This document shows positions 40,061 through 50,196 of a DNA stretch of 63,297 nt, one piece after another; position 1 is the first letter of the stretch; the number at the start of each line of letters is the position of its first letter. Under the pieces are notes generated by a model. It saw only the letters and a program-made list of their open reading frames with translations. It was not told the origin of the DNA and did not search any database. The DNA lies in contig NZ_BKNN01000009.1 of the NCBI RefSeq assembly GCF_008993995.1, forward strand, positions 1 to 63,297. The letters are read 5' to 3'. The translations under genes and the position numbers were made by a program. This stretch comes from Acinetobacter brisouii. GTDB lineage: Bacteria > Pseudomonadota > Gammaproteobacteria > Pseudomonadales > Moraxellaceae.

Positions 40061-41470
40061 ATGAAACCCGTTATTGCGCTGATTGGGCGTCCGAATGTCG
40101 GAAAATCAACGTTATTTAACCAGATAACCAAAAGTCGTGACGCACTGGTTGCCGACTTTGCTGGTCTGACTCGTGACCGCAAATATGGTGATGCAGTTTT
40201 CCAAAACAAATCGTTCATTGTGGTTGATACTGGGGGTATCGGCGAGAGTGAACAGGGCATTGATGCCTATATGGCAGAACAGTCCAAAACAGCCATTCAC
40301 GAAGCTGACATGATTATCTTCGTGGTGGATGCGCGTGCGGGATTATTGGCATCTGATGAGCAAATTGCTCGTGAACTACGTACTTTAGGCAAAAAAGTCC
40401 ACTTGGTTGCCAACAAAGTGGATGGTGTACACGCTGAAGCGGCTGTTGCTGAGTTTTTTAAACTTGGTTTTGGTGAGCCACTGCATGTAGCTGCAAGTCA
40501 CGGTCGTGGCGTAGCGCAAATGCTTGAAGATGTGTTGGAAGATGTTCCTGAAGATGAAAATCCTGAGGAACATGACAAGGCGACAGGTCTACGTTTGGCG
40601 ATTATTGGTCGTCCGAATGTGGGTAAATCGACTTTGGTCAACCGTTTATTGGGTGAAGACCGTGTGGTGGCATTTGATCAACCAGGCACAACCCGAGATT
40701 CAGTCTATATACCATTTGAACGTGATGGTCGTCAGTACACCTTGATTGATACAGCAGGTGTGCGTCGTAAAGGTAAAGTCGATGAAATGATTGAGAAATT
40801 CTCAGTCGTGAAAACTTTACAAGCGATGAAAGATGCCCATGTTGTGGTTGTGGTTCTCGATGCACGTGAAGGCGTGGTTGAGCAGGACTTGCACCTCATT
40901 GGCTATGCGCTTGAGGCAGGTCGTGCCATGGTGATCGCCATTAACAAATGGGACAACATGACCGAGTATGACCGCAAGCAATGTAAACTCGATGTTGAAC
41001 GTCGTTTTGACTTTATTCCTTGGGCACGTATTCACCTAATTTCAGCATTGCATGGCACAGGTGTGGGTGAGTTGTATCCATCGATTCACCGTGCTTATGA
41101 ATCGGCAAATCTGAAAGTTTCTCCTGCGAAATTGACTCAGATCTTGAATGATGCGACAGAAGCGCACCAACCTCCAATGATCAGCGGTCGCCGTATTAAA
41201 ATGCGTTATGCGCATATGGGCGGACAAAATCCACCGACCATCGTGATTCACGGTAACAAAGTGGATAAAACGCCTGCGGATTATCGTCGTTACTTGGAAA
41301 ATGTATTCCGTAAAGTCTATAAACTTGAAGGAACGCCTGTTCGTATTGACTTTAAAACCTCGGAAAATCCGTTTGAAGGGCGTAAAACTCAGGTGGATGA
41401 GCGTGTTGCTGCACGTCGTCGTCGTTATATTCAGAAATTTAAGAAAGCGGAAAAGAAATTTAAACGCTAA
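40061..41470 (+). CDS. der: Ribosome-assembly GTPase Der (EngA)
   Basis: Der has two GTPase domains in tandem and assists 50S assembly. Both P-loops are visible: [15 protein letters not shown] at residue 7 and [17 protein letters not shown] near 185. Each has its DTxG and NK-D motifs, for example VVDTGGIGE and [14 protein letters not shown]-like C-terminal domain ends in an Arg/Lys-rich tail. Length is 469 residues. It closes the rlmN operon and is followed by a UUCG-loop terminator. Confidence 0.97.
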   Translation: MKPVIALIGRPNVGKSTLFNQITKSRDALVADFAGLTRDRKYGDAVFQNKSFIVVDTGGIGESEQGIDAYMAEQSKTAIHEADMIIFVVDARAGLLASDEQIARELRTLGKKVHLVANKVDGVHAEAAVAEFFKLGFGEPLHVAASHGRGVAQMLEDVLEDVPEDENPEEHDKATGLRLAIIGRPNVGKSTLVNRLLGEDRVVAFDQPGTTRDSVYIPFERDGRQYTLIDTAGVRRKGKVDEMIEKFSVVKTLQAMKDAHVVVVVLDAREGVVEQDLHLIGYALEAGRAMVIAINKWDNMTEYDRKQCKLDVERRFDFIPWARIHLISALHGTGVGELYPSIHRAYESANLKVSPAKLTQILNDATEAHQPPMISGRRIKMRYAHMGGQNPPTIVIHGNKVDKTPADYRRYLENVFRKVYKLEGTPVRIDFKTSENPFEGRKTQVDERVAARRRRYIQKFKKAEKKFKR

Positions 41471-41478
41471 TCGACATC

Positions 41479-41503
41479 AAGCCATCTTCGGATGGCTTTT
41501 TTT
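41479..41503 (+). terminator. Intrinsic terminator after der
   Basis: AAGCCATC pairs with GATGGCTT around a stable TTCG tetraloop, ending in a T run. Confidence 0.93.
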
Positions 41504-41640
41504 ATGGTGTGTAAATATTGAGAAGACATAGAGTCTTTATACTTTTAGCGTATCTTTTATCAAAAATATCGCAAAACCAGTATATTGCGAATAATTTTTT
41601 GGCTCGAACAGTTGCAGATGACATTTTACCTCTCTGATTT

Positions 41641-41668
41641 TTGAGAAATATTTCTCTCACGTTATGAT
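41641..41668 (+). promoter_or_regulatory. Promoter with overlapping palindrome before the PPTase gene
   Basis: TTGAGA (41641-41646) and TATGAT (41663-41668) match sigma-70 boxes at five of six positions each, 16 bases apart. A perfect 14-base palindrome, GAGAAATATTTCTC (41643-41656), overlaps the -35 box and spacer. That is where a repressor would bind. Confidence 0.6.
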
Positions 41669-41699
41669 ATTGAATCACTTCAGCTAAAGGGGCAGTTCC

Positions 41700-42332
41700 A
41701 TGAAAATTGAAATTTATTTGCAGTTACTGTCCCAACTGGTACCGAAACAACTTGATGCTTTTGCACATCGGGCTGACTTTAAACAGTATCAGCAACAACT
41801 GATTTATGCCTATCGGGCAGAGAGGCTAGCAGCACAATTGGGTGTGTCAGCGCAAAATTTACAGTTTGAAAAAACAGGACACGGTAAACCTTTTTTAGGC
41901 AATTATCCTGAACTGGCATTTAACCACAGTCATGGTCGTGAGCATTATGCACTGGCACTGAGTCAGCAGGTGCAGGATGTCGGGGTGGATATCGAATCTT
42001 TGCAGCGCAAGGTGCGTTTTCAGGCATTGGCTGAACATGCATTTCACCCTGAGGAATATCAGCATTGGCAAGCCACAGGACAAAGTCCTAAATACTGGTT
42101 TCAGGTCTGGACAGCTAAAGAAGCGATTCTTAAAGCCTGTGGTTTAGGAATCCGTTTGAGCCTCAATACGCTCAATACTCAAGCGGTAGCAGGGCAGCAG
42201 TTGGGCTTTTGTCAGCATCCTGAATTAGGGAAATTTCGTTATCAGTATATGCTTTGGAAAGATGCTTTATGTACCGTGGCTTGGCGAGATGTAGAAAGTG
42301 TGACACCTGAAATTCTGTATATTGAGCCATAA
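41700..42332 (+). CDS. 4'-phosphopantetheinyl transferase (Sfp type)
   Basis: This 210-residue enzyme activates carrier proteins by adding the phosphopantetheine arm of CoA. The two Sfp-family motifs are VGVDIESLQRKV, with the Mg-binding acidic pair, and WTAKEAILKACGLGI. The size and single PPTase domain fit Sfp/EntD-like enzymes rather than AcpS. No synthase cluster is near; siderophore or other carrier proteins are likely targets elsewhere. AAGGGG precedes the ATG. The promoter carries a palindrome, so regulation is likely. Confidence 0.9.
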   Translation: MKIEIYLQLLSQLVPKQLDAFAHRADFKQYQQQLIYAYRAERLAAQLGVSAQNLQFEKTGHGKPFLGNYPELAFNHSHGREHYALALSQQVQDVGVDIESLQRKVRFQALAEHAFHPEEYQHWQATGQSPKYWFQVWTAKEAILKACGLGIRLSLNTLNTQAVAGQQLGFCQHPELGKFRYQYMLWKDALCTVAWRDVESVTPEILYIEP

Positions 42333-42358
42333 AAAACAGCATCCGAGGATGCTGTTTT
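42333..42358. terminator. Bidirectional terminator between PPTase gene and secF
   Basis: AAAACAGCATC pairs with GATGCTGTTTT around loop CGAG. It lies between convergent genes, and the A run on the left gives a T run for the secF transcript. Confidence 0.85.
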
Positions 42359-42383
42359 GATGTCTAGCCTAAACTAAAGATGA

Positions 42384-43349
42384 TTATTTATGTTCATCTT
42401 CAAATTCAGGTTTGACTTGAACAATAAAGTCCTGACGGTTTAAACCACGCCACAAGGCATAGGCAGTCGCGATATAAATCGAAGAATATGTTCCTGCAAA
42501 CACACCAATAAACATCGCAACAGAGAACCAACGTAGACCTTCACCGCCCATGATCAGCATGGCAACCACAACCAAAAGTAAGGTTGCAGAAGTATGTACG
42601 GTACGGCGTAGAGTTTCCGTTAAGGCAATATCGACCACCTCACGGGGTGAGGCACCACGAATCTTACGGAAGTTTTCACGGATACGGTCAGATACCACGA
42701 TGTTATCGTTGAGTGAGAAACCGATTACCGCTAAAACTGCTGCTAAAGTGGTGAGGTCAAACGGCCATTGCATCAAAGCAAATACCCCTAAAATCACCAA
42801 AATATCGTGAAATAAGGAAAGAATTGCACCGACAGCCAATTTAAACTCAAAACGGATGGTGACATAAATCAGCATCAGTACCAATGCCAGTGCTACCGCA
42901 CCCGCAGAGCGTACATATAACTCGCTACCGACTTGACCACCGACCGAATCGACTTTATGCAGCGTGGCAGTGTTATTTGGAACTTGGACTGCTTTTGACA
43001 AAGTGTTGCTTAAGTCATCGACTTTGACTTTTTGCACAGGCATCCGAATCAACAGATCCGTATTACTGCCCAGTGTTTGTACTACAGCATGTTCAAAGCC
43101 AGCAGACTCAAGAGATTTCACTACTTGATCTTGGTCAACCGCTTTTTTATAGGTCACTTCCGCAGAAATACCGCCTGTGAAGTCTAAGCCTAAGTTAAGA
43201 CCGTGGTAGGCAATAAAGAAGATACTGGCAATGGTAATGAAAATTGACGCAAAGGCAGCAGGTTTGCTGATCTTCATAAAGCCAATAATACGTTCATTGT
43301 CAGGGCGACCGTATTGTTTTGATTGAGGTTGAGTCATATTGGTCATCAT
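42384..43349 (-). CDS. secF: Protein translocase subunit SecF
   Basis: SecF pairs with SecD to drive late steps of Sec export using the proton gradient. The 321-residue protein has six membrane helices; the first is followed by the conserved GLNLGLDFTGGISAEV. GFSLNDNIVVSDRIRENFR is the other hallmark. AAGGAG precedes the first of two adjacent ATG codons. It follows secD by eight bases and is last in the yajC-secD-secF run. Confidence 0.97.
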   Translation of the reverse strand: MMTNMTQPQSKQYGRPDNERIIGFMKISKPAAFASIFITIASIFFIAYHGLNLGLDFTGGISAEVTYKKAVDQDQVVKSLESAGFEHAVVQTLGSNTDLLIRMPVQKVKVDDLSNTLSKAVQVPNNTATLHKVDSVGGQVGSELYVRSAGAVALALVLMLIYVTIRFEFKLAVGAILSLFHDILVILGVFALMQWPFDLTTLAAVLAVIGFSLNDNIVVSDRIRENFRKIRGASPREVVDIALTETLRRTVHTSATLLLVVVAMLIMGGEGLRWFSVAMFIGVFAGTYSSIYIATAYALWRGLNRQDFIVQVKPEFEDEHK

Positions 43350-43357
43350 TGATCTCC

Positions 43358-45259
43358 TTAAATGCTCAACTTTTTCAAGTTACGGCTTTTGCCATAAATC
43401 AACTGAACAATCGCACGCGTTACAGTGATCGAAGTAAACATTGAGCAGACAATACCGATCATATGTGTGACCGCAAAGCTCTTGATCGGGCCAGAACCAA
43501 TCGCAAACAAAATGAATGCCACAATAAACGTGGTCAAGTTTGAGTCAAAAATGGTGTTATAGGCACGTTCATACCCCGCCACAATCGCTTGTTTGGGCGA
43601 AGCGCCCCACTTGATTTCTTCTCGAATCCGCTCGCAGATCAGCACGTTGGCATCGACTGCCATACCAATGGTAATGATGATCCCCGCAATACCCGGAAGC
43701 GATAGCGATGCGCCAATCCATGACATCACGGTTAAAATCATGGCGATGTTGACTACAAGTGCAAAATTGGCAATCACACCAAAGACACGGAAGAACACCA
43801 CCATCCAGATCGCCACCAAAATGAAGCCCACTTCAGTCGACAAAATACCTTTATCAATATTTTCTTGACCAAGGCTTGGCCCAACCACACGCTCTTCAAC
43901 AAAGTACATTGGTGCTGCCAAAGCACCTGCACGCAGCATCAAGGCAAGCTCAGAGGCTTCTTGAGGTGAACTTAAACCTGTAATACGGAATTGTGAACCC
44001 AATACCTGTTGAATGGTTGCCGCATTGATGACGACAGATTCAGTATAAGGGGTACGAACTTCCGTTTGCGCACCTGTTTTCGGATCTTTAACGTAAGTGA
44101 TTTTTTGTTTATTTTCAATAAACAATACCGCCATACGTTTACCCACAGCACTGCGGGTTGCATCCGACATTAATTTACCACCTGCGCTGTCGAGGGTAAT
44201 GTTCACCTCAGCACCGCCAGAATCTTGGCTTAAACCTGAAGATGCATTTTGAACACGCTCACCTGTCAGGATGCGATTACGATCAAGTAATAATTGGCGA
44301 CCACTGTCTAGAGACTCATAAGCAAATAGCTCTGTACCCGCAGGCAATGGTTGACCATTATATTTACCTGTATATGGGTCAATATATTGATCATTTTGGT
44401 CAGAGACCAAACGGAATTCTAAGTTAGCAGTACGACCCAAAACACGTTTTGCTTCGGCAGTATCTTGTACACCTGGCAATTCAACCACAATACGGTTGCT
44501 ACCTTGGCTTTGTACGACGGCTTCAGCCACACCCAACTCATTGATACGATTACGTAATGTCGTTAAGTTTTGGTTGATGGCATAAGACTGAATTTCTTGC
44601 TTTTTCGCATCGCTATAGGTCAGATTCAGGGTTGGACCTGATGTCGTCGCAAGCGCTTGCTGAGTATAGTCAGTATTGCTACGACGTAAGAAGCCCATTG
44701 CTGCATCACGGTCATCGTTATTGGCAAACTGAATGGTAATCACGTTGTTATTGACAGCGAGATTGTTAAAATTCAATTTGTTATCACGTAGTTGACGACG
44801 TAAGTCAGTCGCTGAGGTTTCCATACGTTGTGACAAAGCTTTGTCCATATCCACTTCAAGCAAGAAGTGAACACCGCCACGCAAGTCTAGACCCAGCTTC
44901 ATTGGTTTTGCACCAATTTTTTGTAGCCATTCAGGGGTGGTAGGTGCAAGGTTCAGAGCAACAACATATTGATCGCCCAAAGCCTGACGTAAGGCATCTT
45001 TGGCTTTTAATTGAGCATCAGAATTGGCAACACGAAGCAAGGCAGCATTATTGGTAAAGCTGTTGTCATGAGTGGCAATATGTTGGCTTTGTAAAATTTG
45101 CTCTGCTTTTTGCAAAATCGACTGGTCGATATTGGTACCAGCCTTCGCCCCTGAAATCTGAACCGCTGGTTCATCTGGGTATAAGCTTGGCAGTGCGTAT
45201 AATGTACTGATAATTAAAACCACGATTATCAGCAAATATTTCCATGCAGGGTAACGCAT
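43358..45259 (-). CDS. secD: Protein translocase subunit SecD
   Basis: SecD is the larger part of the SecDF membrane complex. The 633-residue protein starts with a membrane helix; a large periplasmic domain has MKLGLDLRGGVHFLLEVDM near residue 120. Five C-terminal helices have the proton-path motif GMAVDANVLICERIREE. The length is typical of the gammaproteobacterial form. It lies between yajC and secF. Confidence 0.97.
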   Translation of the reverse strand: MRYPAWKYLLIIVVLIISTLYALPSLYPDEPAVQISGAKAGTNIDQSILQKAEQILQSQHIATHDNSFTNNAALLRVANSDAQLKAKDALRQALGDQYVVALNLAPTTPEWLQKIGAKPMKLGLDLRGGVHFLLEVDMDKALSQRMETSATDLRRQLRDNKLNFNNLAVNNNVITIQFANNDDRDAAMGFLRRSNTDYTQQALATTSGPTLNLTYSDAKKQEIQSYAINQNLTTLRNRINELGVAEAVVQSQGSNRIVVELPGVQDTAEAKRVLGRTANLEFRLVSDQNDQYIDPYTGKYNGQPLPAGTELFAYESLDSGRQLLLDRNRILTGERVQNASSGLSQDSGGAEVNITLDSAGGKLMSDATRSAVGKRMAVLFIENKQKITYVKDPKTGAQTEVRTPYTESVVINAATIQQVLGSQFRITGLSSPQEASELALMLRAGALAAPMYFVEERVVGPSLGQENIDKGILSTEVGFILVAIWMVVFFRVFGVIANFALVVNIAMILTVMSWIGASLSLPGIAGIIITIGMAVDANVLICERIREEIKWGASPKQAIVAGYERAYNTIFDSNLTTFIVAFILFAIGSGPIKSFAVTHMIGIVCSMFTSITVTRAIVQLIYGKSRNLKKLSI

Positions 45260-45313
45260 TTGCTATCTTCTTAAAATGAGAAAGTCGTGCGTGTGCACGA
45301 CTTAAGGAGGAAA

Positions 45314-45643
45314 TTAAAGACTATTTAAAGTGCCTTCTGGTAGTACCGAGATTACACTTGCACGTTGAATTTTGACTTCATTGCCACGGCTTAGTTCAAT
45401 GACTGCATAATCACCTTCCATCTTGGTGATACGTCCCATTAAACCGCCAGCAAACACAACCTCACTACCTACGCCTAGGCTTTCAATCAAAGTACGGTGT
45501 TCTTTGGCACGTTTAGATTGAGGACGCCAGATCAAGAAGTAGAAAATCGCAATAAATACGACAATCATACCGACATTGGCAATCATACTTGGTTGTTGTG
45601 CTGCACCGTCTGCGGCATAAGCTGTAGAAATAAATAGGCTCAT
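45314..45643 (-). CDS. yajC: Preprotein translocase subunit YajC
   Basis: YajC is a small single-span inner-membrane protein that associates with SecDF. The 109-residue protein has its helix at about residues 22-40 (VGMIVVFIAIFYFLIWRPQ), followed by QSKRAKEHRTLIESLGVGSE, the family signature. AGGA precedes the ATG. It is 82 bases after tgt and starts the secDF unit. Confidence 0.96.
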   Translation of the reverse strand: MSLFISTAYAADGAAQQPSMIANVGMIVVFIAIFYFLIWRPQSKRAKEHRTLIESLGVGSEVVFAGGLMGRITKMEGDYAVIELSRGNEVKIQRASVISVLPEGTLNSL

Positions 45644-45725
45644 TTGTGTTTCCTAATAACAATGATATTTACTGACTTAATTGAGCAATTTACCTTGTCT
45701 TGCCCTCTAGCGCAAATATTGCGAA

Positions 45726-46868
<1,143 letters not shown>

Positions 46869-47024
46869 TCAAGGCGAAAAAACAGTTCGCTGATATTTTA
46901 AAGCTCGGTGTAAAAGAGCGATATTTTCCTTGATTCTGTGTTTCTGTGCTACTGTTTATTGCGTTGTTTTGTAAGTATTCAATTTCTCAGAAAATATCAG
47001 CGATTGATGACAAAACGATGTCCG

Positions 47025-47594
47025 TTAAAAGTTAGGACGATAGCGATAATTTTGACTCATGATGGGGTCGCGGAATGGGCGAATTGGCTTTTTCGCTAAA
47101 GTAATGGTATTGATCATATTGTTCGGAAAAACTTCAATCTGATTATTGAAGGCTTCAACATTGCGGTTAAAAATGCTGATTGCGGCGCTGATATTTTCAT
47201 TTTGCTCCTGAATTTCCTGCATCATTTGGCTATATAGCGTATCTGCTTTTAGCTCAGGATAATTTTCTACCACGATATTTAAATTGCGCATGAGTTCCTG
47301 ATTGAGTTGCTCAATATGCTGTAAATGTGAAGTGTCTGTCTGATGCAGATTAAGATTCATAATCTGTTGACGTAGTTCTGTGACTTTTTCTAAAGTTCCT
47401 TTTTCAAACTCAGTATATTGCGCTAAGGTTTGTTCTAGATGGTCTAGCGTTTTCACTTTTTGTAGTTCAAAGTTGGCAACTTCAGCCCATGCACGTTGAG
47501 TTGCATTCAGATAGCGTACGATATTGTTACGAATCAGGATGCCCCAAATGATTAAAATAAAAAACAACCCAAAAAAAATAATAAAGCCAGACAT
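47025..47594 (-). CDS. LemA-family protein
   Basis: LemA-family proteins have one N-terminal membrane helix and a long helical domain facing the periplasm or outside. Here the helix is residues about 4-20 (GFIIFFGLFFILIIWGIL), followed by RYLNATQRAWAEVANFELQ, a LemA signature variant, and long amphipathic helices. The ATG at 47594 is preferred to a TTG at 47600. It lies 20 bases downstream of the DUF3137 gene. Function is unknown; some LemA proteins are linked to envelope stress. Confidence 0.8.
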   Translation of the reverse strand: MSGFIIFFGLFFILIIWGILIRNNIVRYLNATQRAWAEVANFELQKVKTLDHLEQTLAQYTEFEKGTLEKVTELRQQIMNLNLHQTDTSHLQHIEQLNQELMRNLNIVVENYPELKADTLYSQMMQEIQEQNENISAAISIFNRNVEAFNNQIEVFPNNMINTITLAKKPIRPFRDPIMSQNYRYRPNF

Positions 47595-47614
47595 AGTCAA
47601 TATCCTATAAAAAA

Positions 47615-48640
47615 TTATGATAATAACGGTGAGATACGTTCTTTAAATAAATCATATTCCAACATATTCAGCGTTCTTAAATGCCCGCGTAAATGAGAAA
47701 TTTCCTGAATATCCGTATGCTTACTTTGCAAACGAAACAGATCATGTTCACCTAAATAACATACAATATTTTCATGTGGATGAAAGATCAGATCGCCTTT
47801 GAATTTCTCAAAAAAATGGGACAATTTGAGGGTAAAACTTGGCGTAACGTGTTTAACAATTTCGTGTGCGTCACAACCATAAATATCTAACTGCTGATTG
47901 GTTTGAATATCACTGGTTTCCCATTTTTGGACATAAGGCGGGAAAAAGTCATTGCCTGTGTTACTGATCGCCAAGCCTGTTGCAACCGCATCGAAAATAA
48001 AAGCCCCCCAAAGCTGTTTATTGATTTTACGAATCACATTACGCGTTTCTCTTTGATTGCTGGTTGCAATTTCAATCACATAATCATATTGAAAAATGAT
48101 CACAGGGTAGCTTTTTCCCTCATGTTGCCATAAGGTCGATGCAAAATAATCAATGCGGTTTTCTTTGGTTCCTTTGTAAAATAAAGGGAACAAAATTTTA
48201 AGCTGTGATATGACGGAAAATGTTCGAGTTGGGTCAGGGAAGCTGGCAGGAAGTTTTTGAAAATTCAGATCATAGCGCAGGGTCAGCATACGTTCTCGAA
48301 GATATTGAATCACTTCATCAATCGGGTCTTGGCTTTCATAAATGAGATATGCCCAAAAAACGATGGCTGCACTGATCATCAGTGTAAAGAAAAATGGAAA
48401 ATACTGATGTAGCAAGCCACCAATGACTAAAGTCGCAACGCCGATGATGATTAAAAACTTGGGCAGAACATTATAAAAGCGTAAATCGCGGTCTTTTCCC
48501 CAAGGGTGTAGTGCATCAAGTAGTTCATCTGCGCTTTGAGCCTGACGTCCAATATCCCATAGCCGTGCTACATTGCGCATGACTTGCTGATTTTTCTTGC
48601 GCTGAATGTGCAAAATTTGCTGTAGGGTATCGGTCGGCAT
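47615..48640 (-). CDS. DUF3137 membrane protein
   Basis: This 341-residue protein has two adjacent membrane helices at about residues 55-105 and a cytoplasmic C-terminal domain fitting DUF3137 (ENRIDYFASTLWQHEGKSYP; FFPPYVQKWETSD region). No catalytic motif is evident. Its gene and the LemA-family gene form a two-gene unit on the same strand, a pairing known in Acinetobacter and elsewhere, so the proteins probably act together in the inner membrane. The ribosome-binding site is weak. Confidence 0.75.
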   Translation of the reverse strand: MPTDTLQQILHIQRKKNQQVMRNVARLWDIGRQAQSADELLDALHPWGKDRDLRFYNVLPKFLIIIGVATLVIGGLLHQYFPFFFTLMISAAIVFWAYLIYESQDPIDEVIQYLRERMLTLRYDLNFQKLPASFPDPTRTFSVISQLKILFPLFYKGTKENRIDYFASTLWQHEGKSYPVIIFQYDYVIEIATSNQRETRNVIRKINKQLWGAFIFDAVATGLAISNTGNDFFPPYVQKWETSDIQTNQQLDIYGCDAHEIVKHVTPSFTLKLSHFFEKFKGDLIFHPHENIVCYLGEHDLFRLQSKHTDIQEISHLRGHLRTLNMLEYDLFKERISPLLS

Positions 48641-48701
48641 TGTGGTTAAGCTCTAATCCAGTTTGACCATTTTAACCACTATTTATGTTTTTGTAATCTA
48701 T

Positions 48702-48726
48702 AAAAAAGGCTACTCGAGGTAGCCTT
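48702..48726 (-). terminator. Intrinsic terminator after queA
   Basis: AAGGCTAC pairs with GTAGCCTT around loop TCGAG. On the minus strand a T run follows, so queA is transcribed separately from the genes to its left. Confidence 0.88.
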
Positions 48727-48741
48727 CCGATTTTTTATTTT

Positions 48742-49773
48742 TTATGCTCGGTCAATCAGCATCGCATCGCCATAACTAAAGAAACGGTACTGCTGTTTTA
48801 CCGCATGATTGTAGGCATTTAAAATATTGTCACGGTTCGATAAAGCCGAAACCAGCATCAACAAGGTCGATTCAGGTAAATGGAAATTGGTAATTAAACG
48901 ATCCACCACGCAGAACTCATAACCTGGGTAAATAAAGATTTGTGTATCACCTGTCCATGCCCCAATTTTTCCACCATTGGCTTGAGCTGCGCTTTCCAGT
49001 GCGCGAGTCGCTGTTGTCCCAACGGCGATGACTTTATTGCCACGTGCTTGTGTTTCACGAATCAGATCAACTGTATGCTGTGGAACATCACACCATTCAC
49101 TGTGCATGATGTGATTTTCAATATCATCGGTACGCACAGGTAAGAACGTGCCTGCGCCGACATGTAAAGTCACAAAGCTTTTTTGAATGCCTTTTTTTTC
49201 AAGCTCAGCCAAAAGCTGTTGGTCAAAGTGCAGGCTTGCCGTTGGTGCAGCCACGCTCGCCAGTTTTTCAGGATCATGAAACACAGTTTGATAGCGTTCG
49301 GTGTCAATCGCTTCAGCTTCACGGTTAAAGTACGGCGGAATTGGAAGCTGACCATAGCGATCCAGTACCGTTAAGATTGGTTGAGAAAATTCCACAATAA
49401 ATAAATTTTCGTGACGTCCTTGAACAGTCACTTTGACCTCATCCGCCCCAATAAACAGTTCAGCACCTGCTTTAGGTGAGTTGCTGGCTTTAATATGGCA
49501 GTGAGCAATAAATTGATCCTGCATACGCTCAACCAGTACTTCAACCGCACCGCCTGTGGCACGTTTGCCTTTTAAGCGAGCTTTCATGACTTTGGTGTCA
49601 TTTAAAATCATTAAATCGCCTGAATTGAACAATTCTAAAATATCGGTAAACACATGATCCTGATATTGTCCATCGGCATTTAAATGCAATAAGCGTGATG
49701 AGCTACGTGATTGAAGAGGGTAGCGTGCGATCAAATGATCTGGGAGTTCAAAGTTAAAGTCAGAGAGTTGCAT
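48742..49773 (-). CDS. queA: S-adenosylmethionine:tRNA ribosyltransferase-isomerase
   Basis: QueA transfers the ribosyl part of SAM to preQ1-tRNA, forming epoxyqueuosine. The N-terminus [24 protein letters not shown] is the family signature, and [24 protein letters not shown] and [16 protein letters not shown] follow. The ATG at 49773 is preferred to a TTG at 49788 and gives 343 residues. A strong terminator separates it from DUF3137, so queA and tgt are not one operon here. Confidence 0.96.
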   Translation of the reverse strand: MQLSDFNFELPDHLIARYPLQSRSSSRLLHLNADGQYQDHVFTDILELFNSGDLMILNDTKVMKARLKGKRATGGAVEVLVERMQDQFIAHCHIKASNSPKAGAELFIGADEVKVTVQGRHENLFIVEFSQPILTVLDRYGQLPIPPYFNREAEAIDTERYQTVFHDPEKLASVAAPTASLHFDQQLLAELEKKGIQKSFVTLHVGAGTFLPVRTDDIENHIMHSEWCDVPQHTVDLIRETQARGNKVIAVGTTATRALESAAQANGGKIGAWTGDTQIFIYPGYEFCVVDRLITNFHLPESTLLMLVSALSNRDNILNAYNHAVKQQYRFFSYGDAMLIDRA

Positions 49774-49900
49774 AGTTAAAATCTGCAAAATATATTGGCA
49801 ATATTATAGACTTTTTCCTTTTTTTTAGTGAGTTTTGCTGAAAAAAACAACAAAATATCAATTTGTTGCTTTAAAAGTGAGCGATAGTGTTAAAAGGGCG

Positions 49901-49928
49901 TTGACACATTTTTAAAATACGATAATAT
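49901..49928 (+). promoter_or_regulatory. tRNA-Leu promoter
   Basis: A perfect -35 TTGACA (49901-49906) is followed after 16 bases by TAATAT (49923-49928). A transcript would start about 20 bases before the tRNA. Confidence 0.65.
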
Positions 49929-49955
49929 ACACAGCACAAACCAGCCATACTTAAT

Positions 49956-50042
49956 CCCGAGGTGGTGAAATTGGTAGACGCGGTGGATTCAAAATCCACT
50001 GTTCGAGAGAACGTGTCGGTTCGAGTCCGACCCTCGGGACCA
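49956..50042 (+). tRNA. tRNA-Leu (anticodon CAA)
   Basis: The 87-base sequence folds as a class II tRNA. The acceptor stem CCCGAGG pairs with CCTCGGG. The anticodon loop TTCAAAA has anticodon CAA, reading UUG. The long variable arm and the T arm (GTCGG, TTCGAGT, CCGAC) are intact. CCA is encoded. The discriminator A and the D-arm pattern fit leucine identity. Confidence 0.97.
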
Positions 50043-50063
50043 TAAATCTGGTACCAAGATTTT

Positions 50064-50094
50064 AAAAAACCGAAGCCAAATGCTTCGGTTTTTT
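50064..50094 (+). terminator. Intrinsic terminator after tRNA-Leu
   Basis: AACCGAAGC pairs with GCTTCGGTT around loop CAAAT, followed by a T run. Confidence 0.92.
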
Positions 50095-50118
50095 ATTGCC
50101 TAAGTTTTTTTGACTCAT

Positions 50119-50157
50119 AAAAACAGCCTTCATGGCTGGACGGTCGCATGAAGGCTG
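50119..50157 (-). terminator. Intrinsic terminator of the gallate dioxygenase gene
   Basis: A perfect 11-base stem, CAGCCTTCATG with CATGAAGGCTG, ends in five T residues on the minus strand, downstream of the dioxygenase stop. Confidence 0.8.
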
Positions 50158-50196
50158 ATCAACTGCAAATAAGCTTATTTTTTTAAGTGTTGTAAT

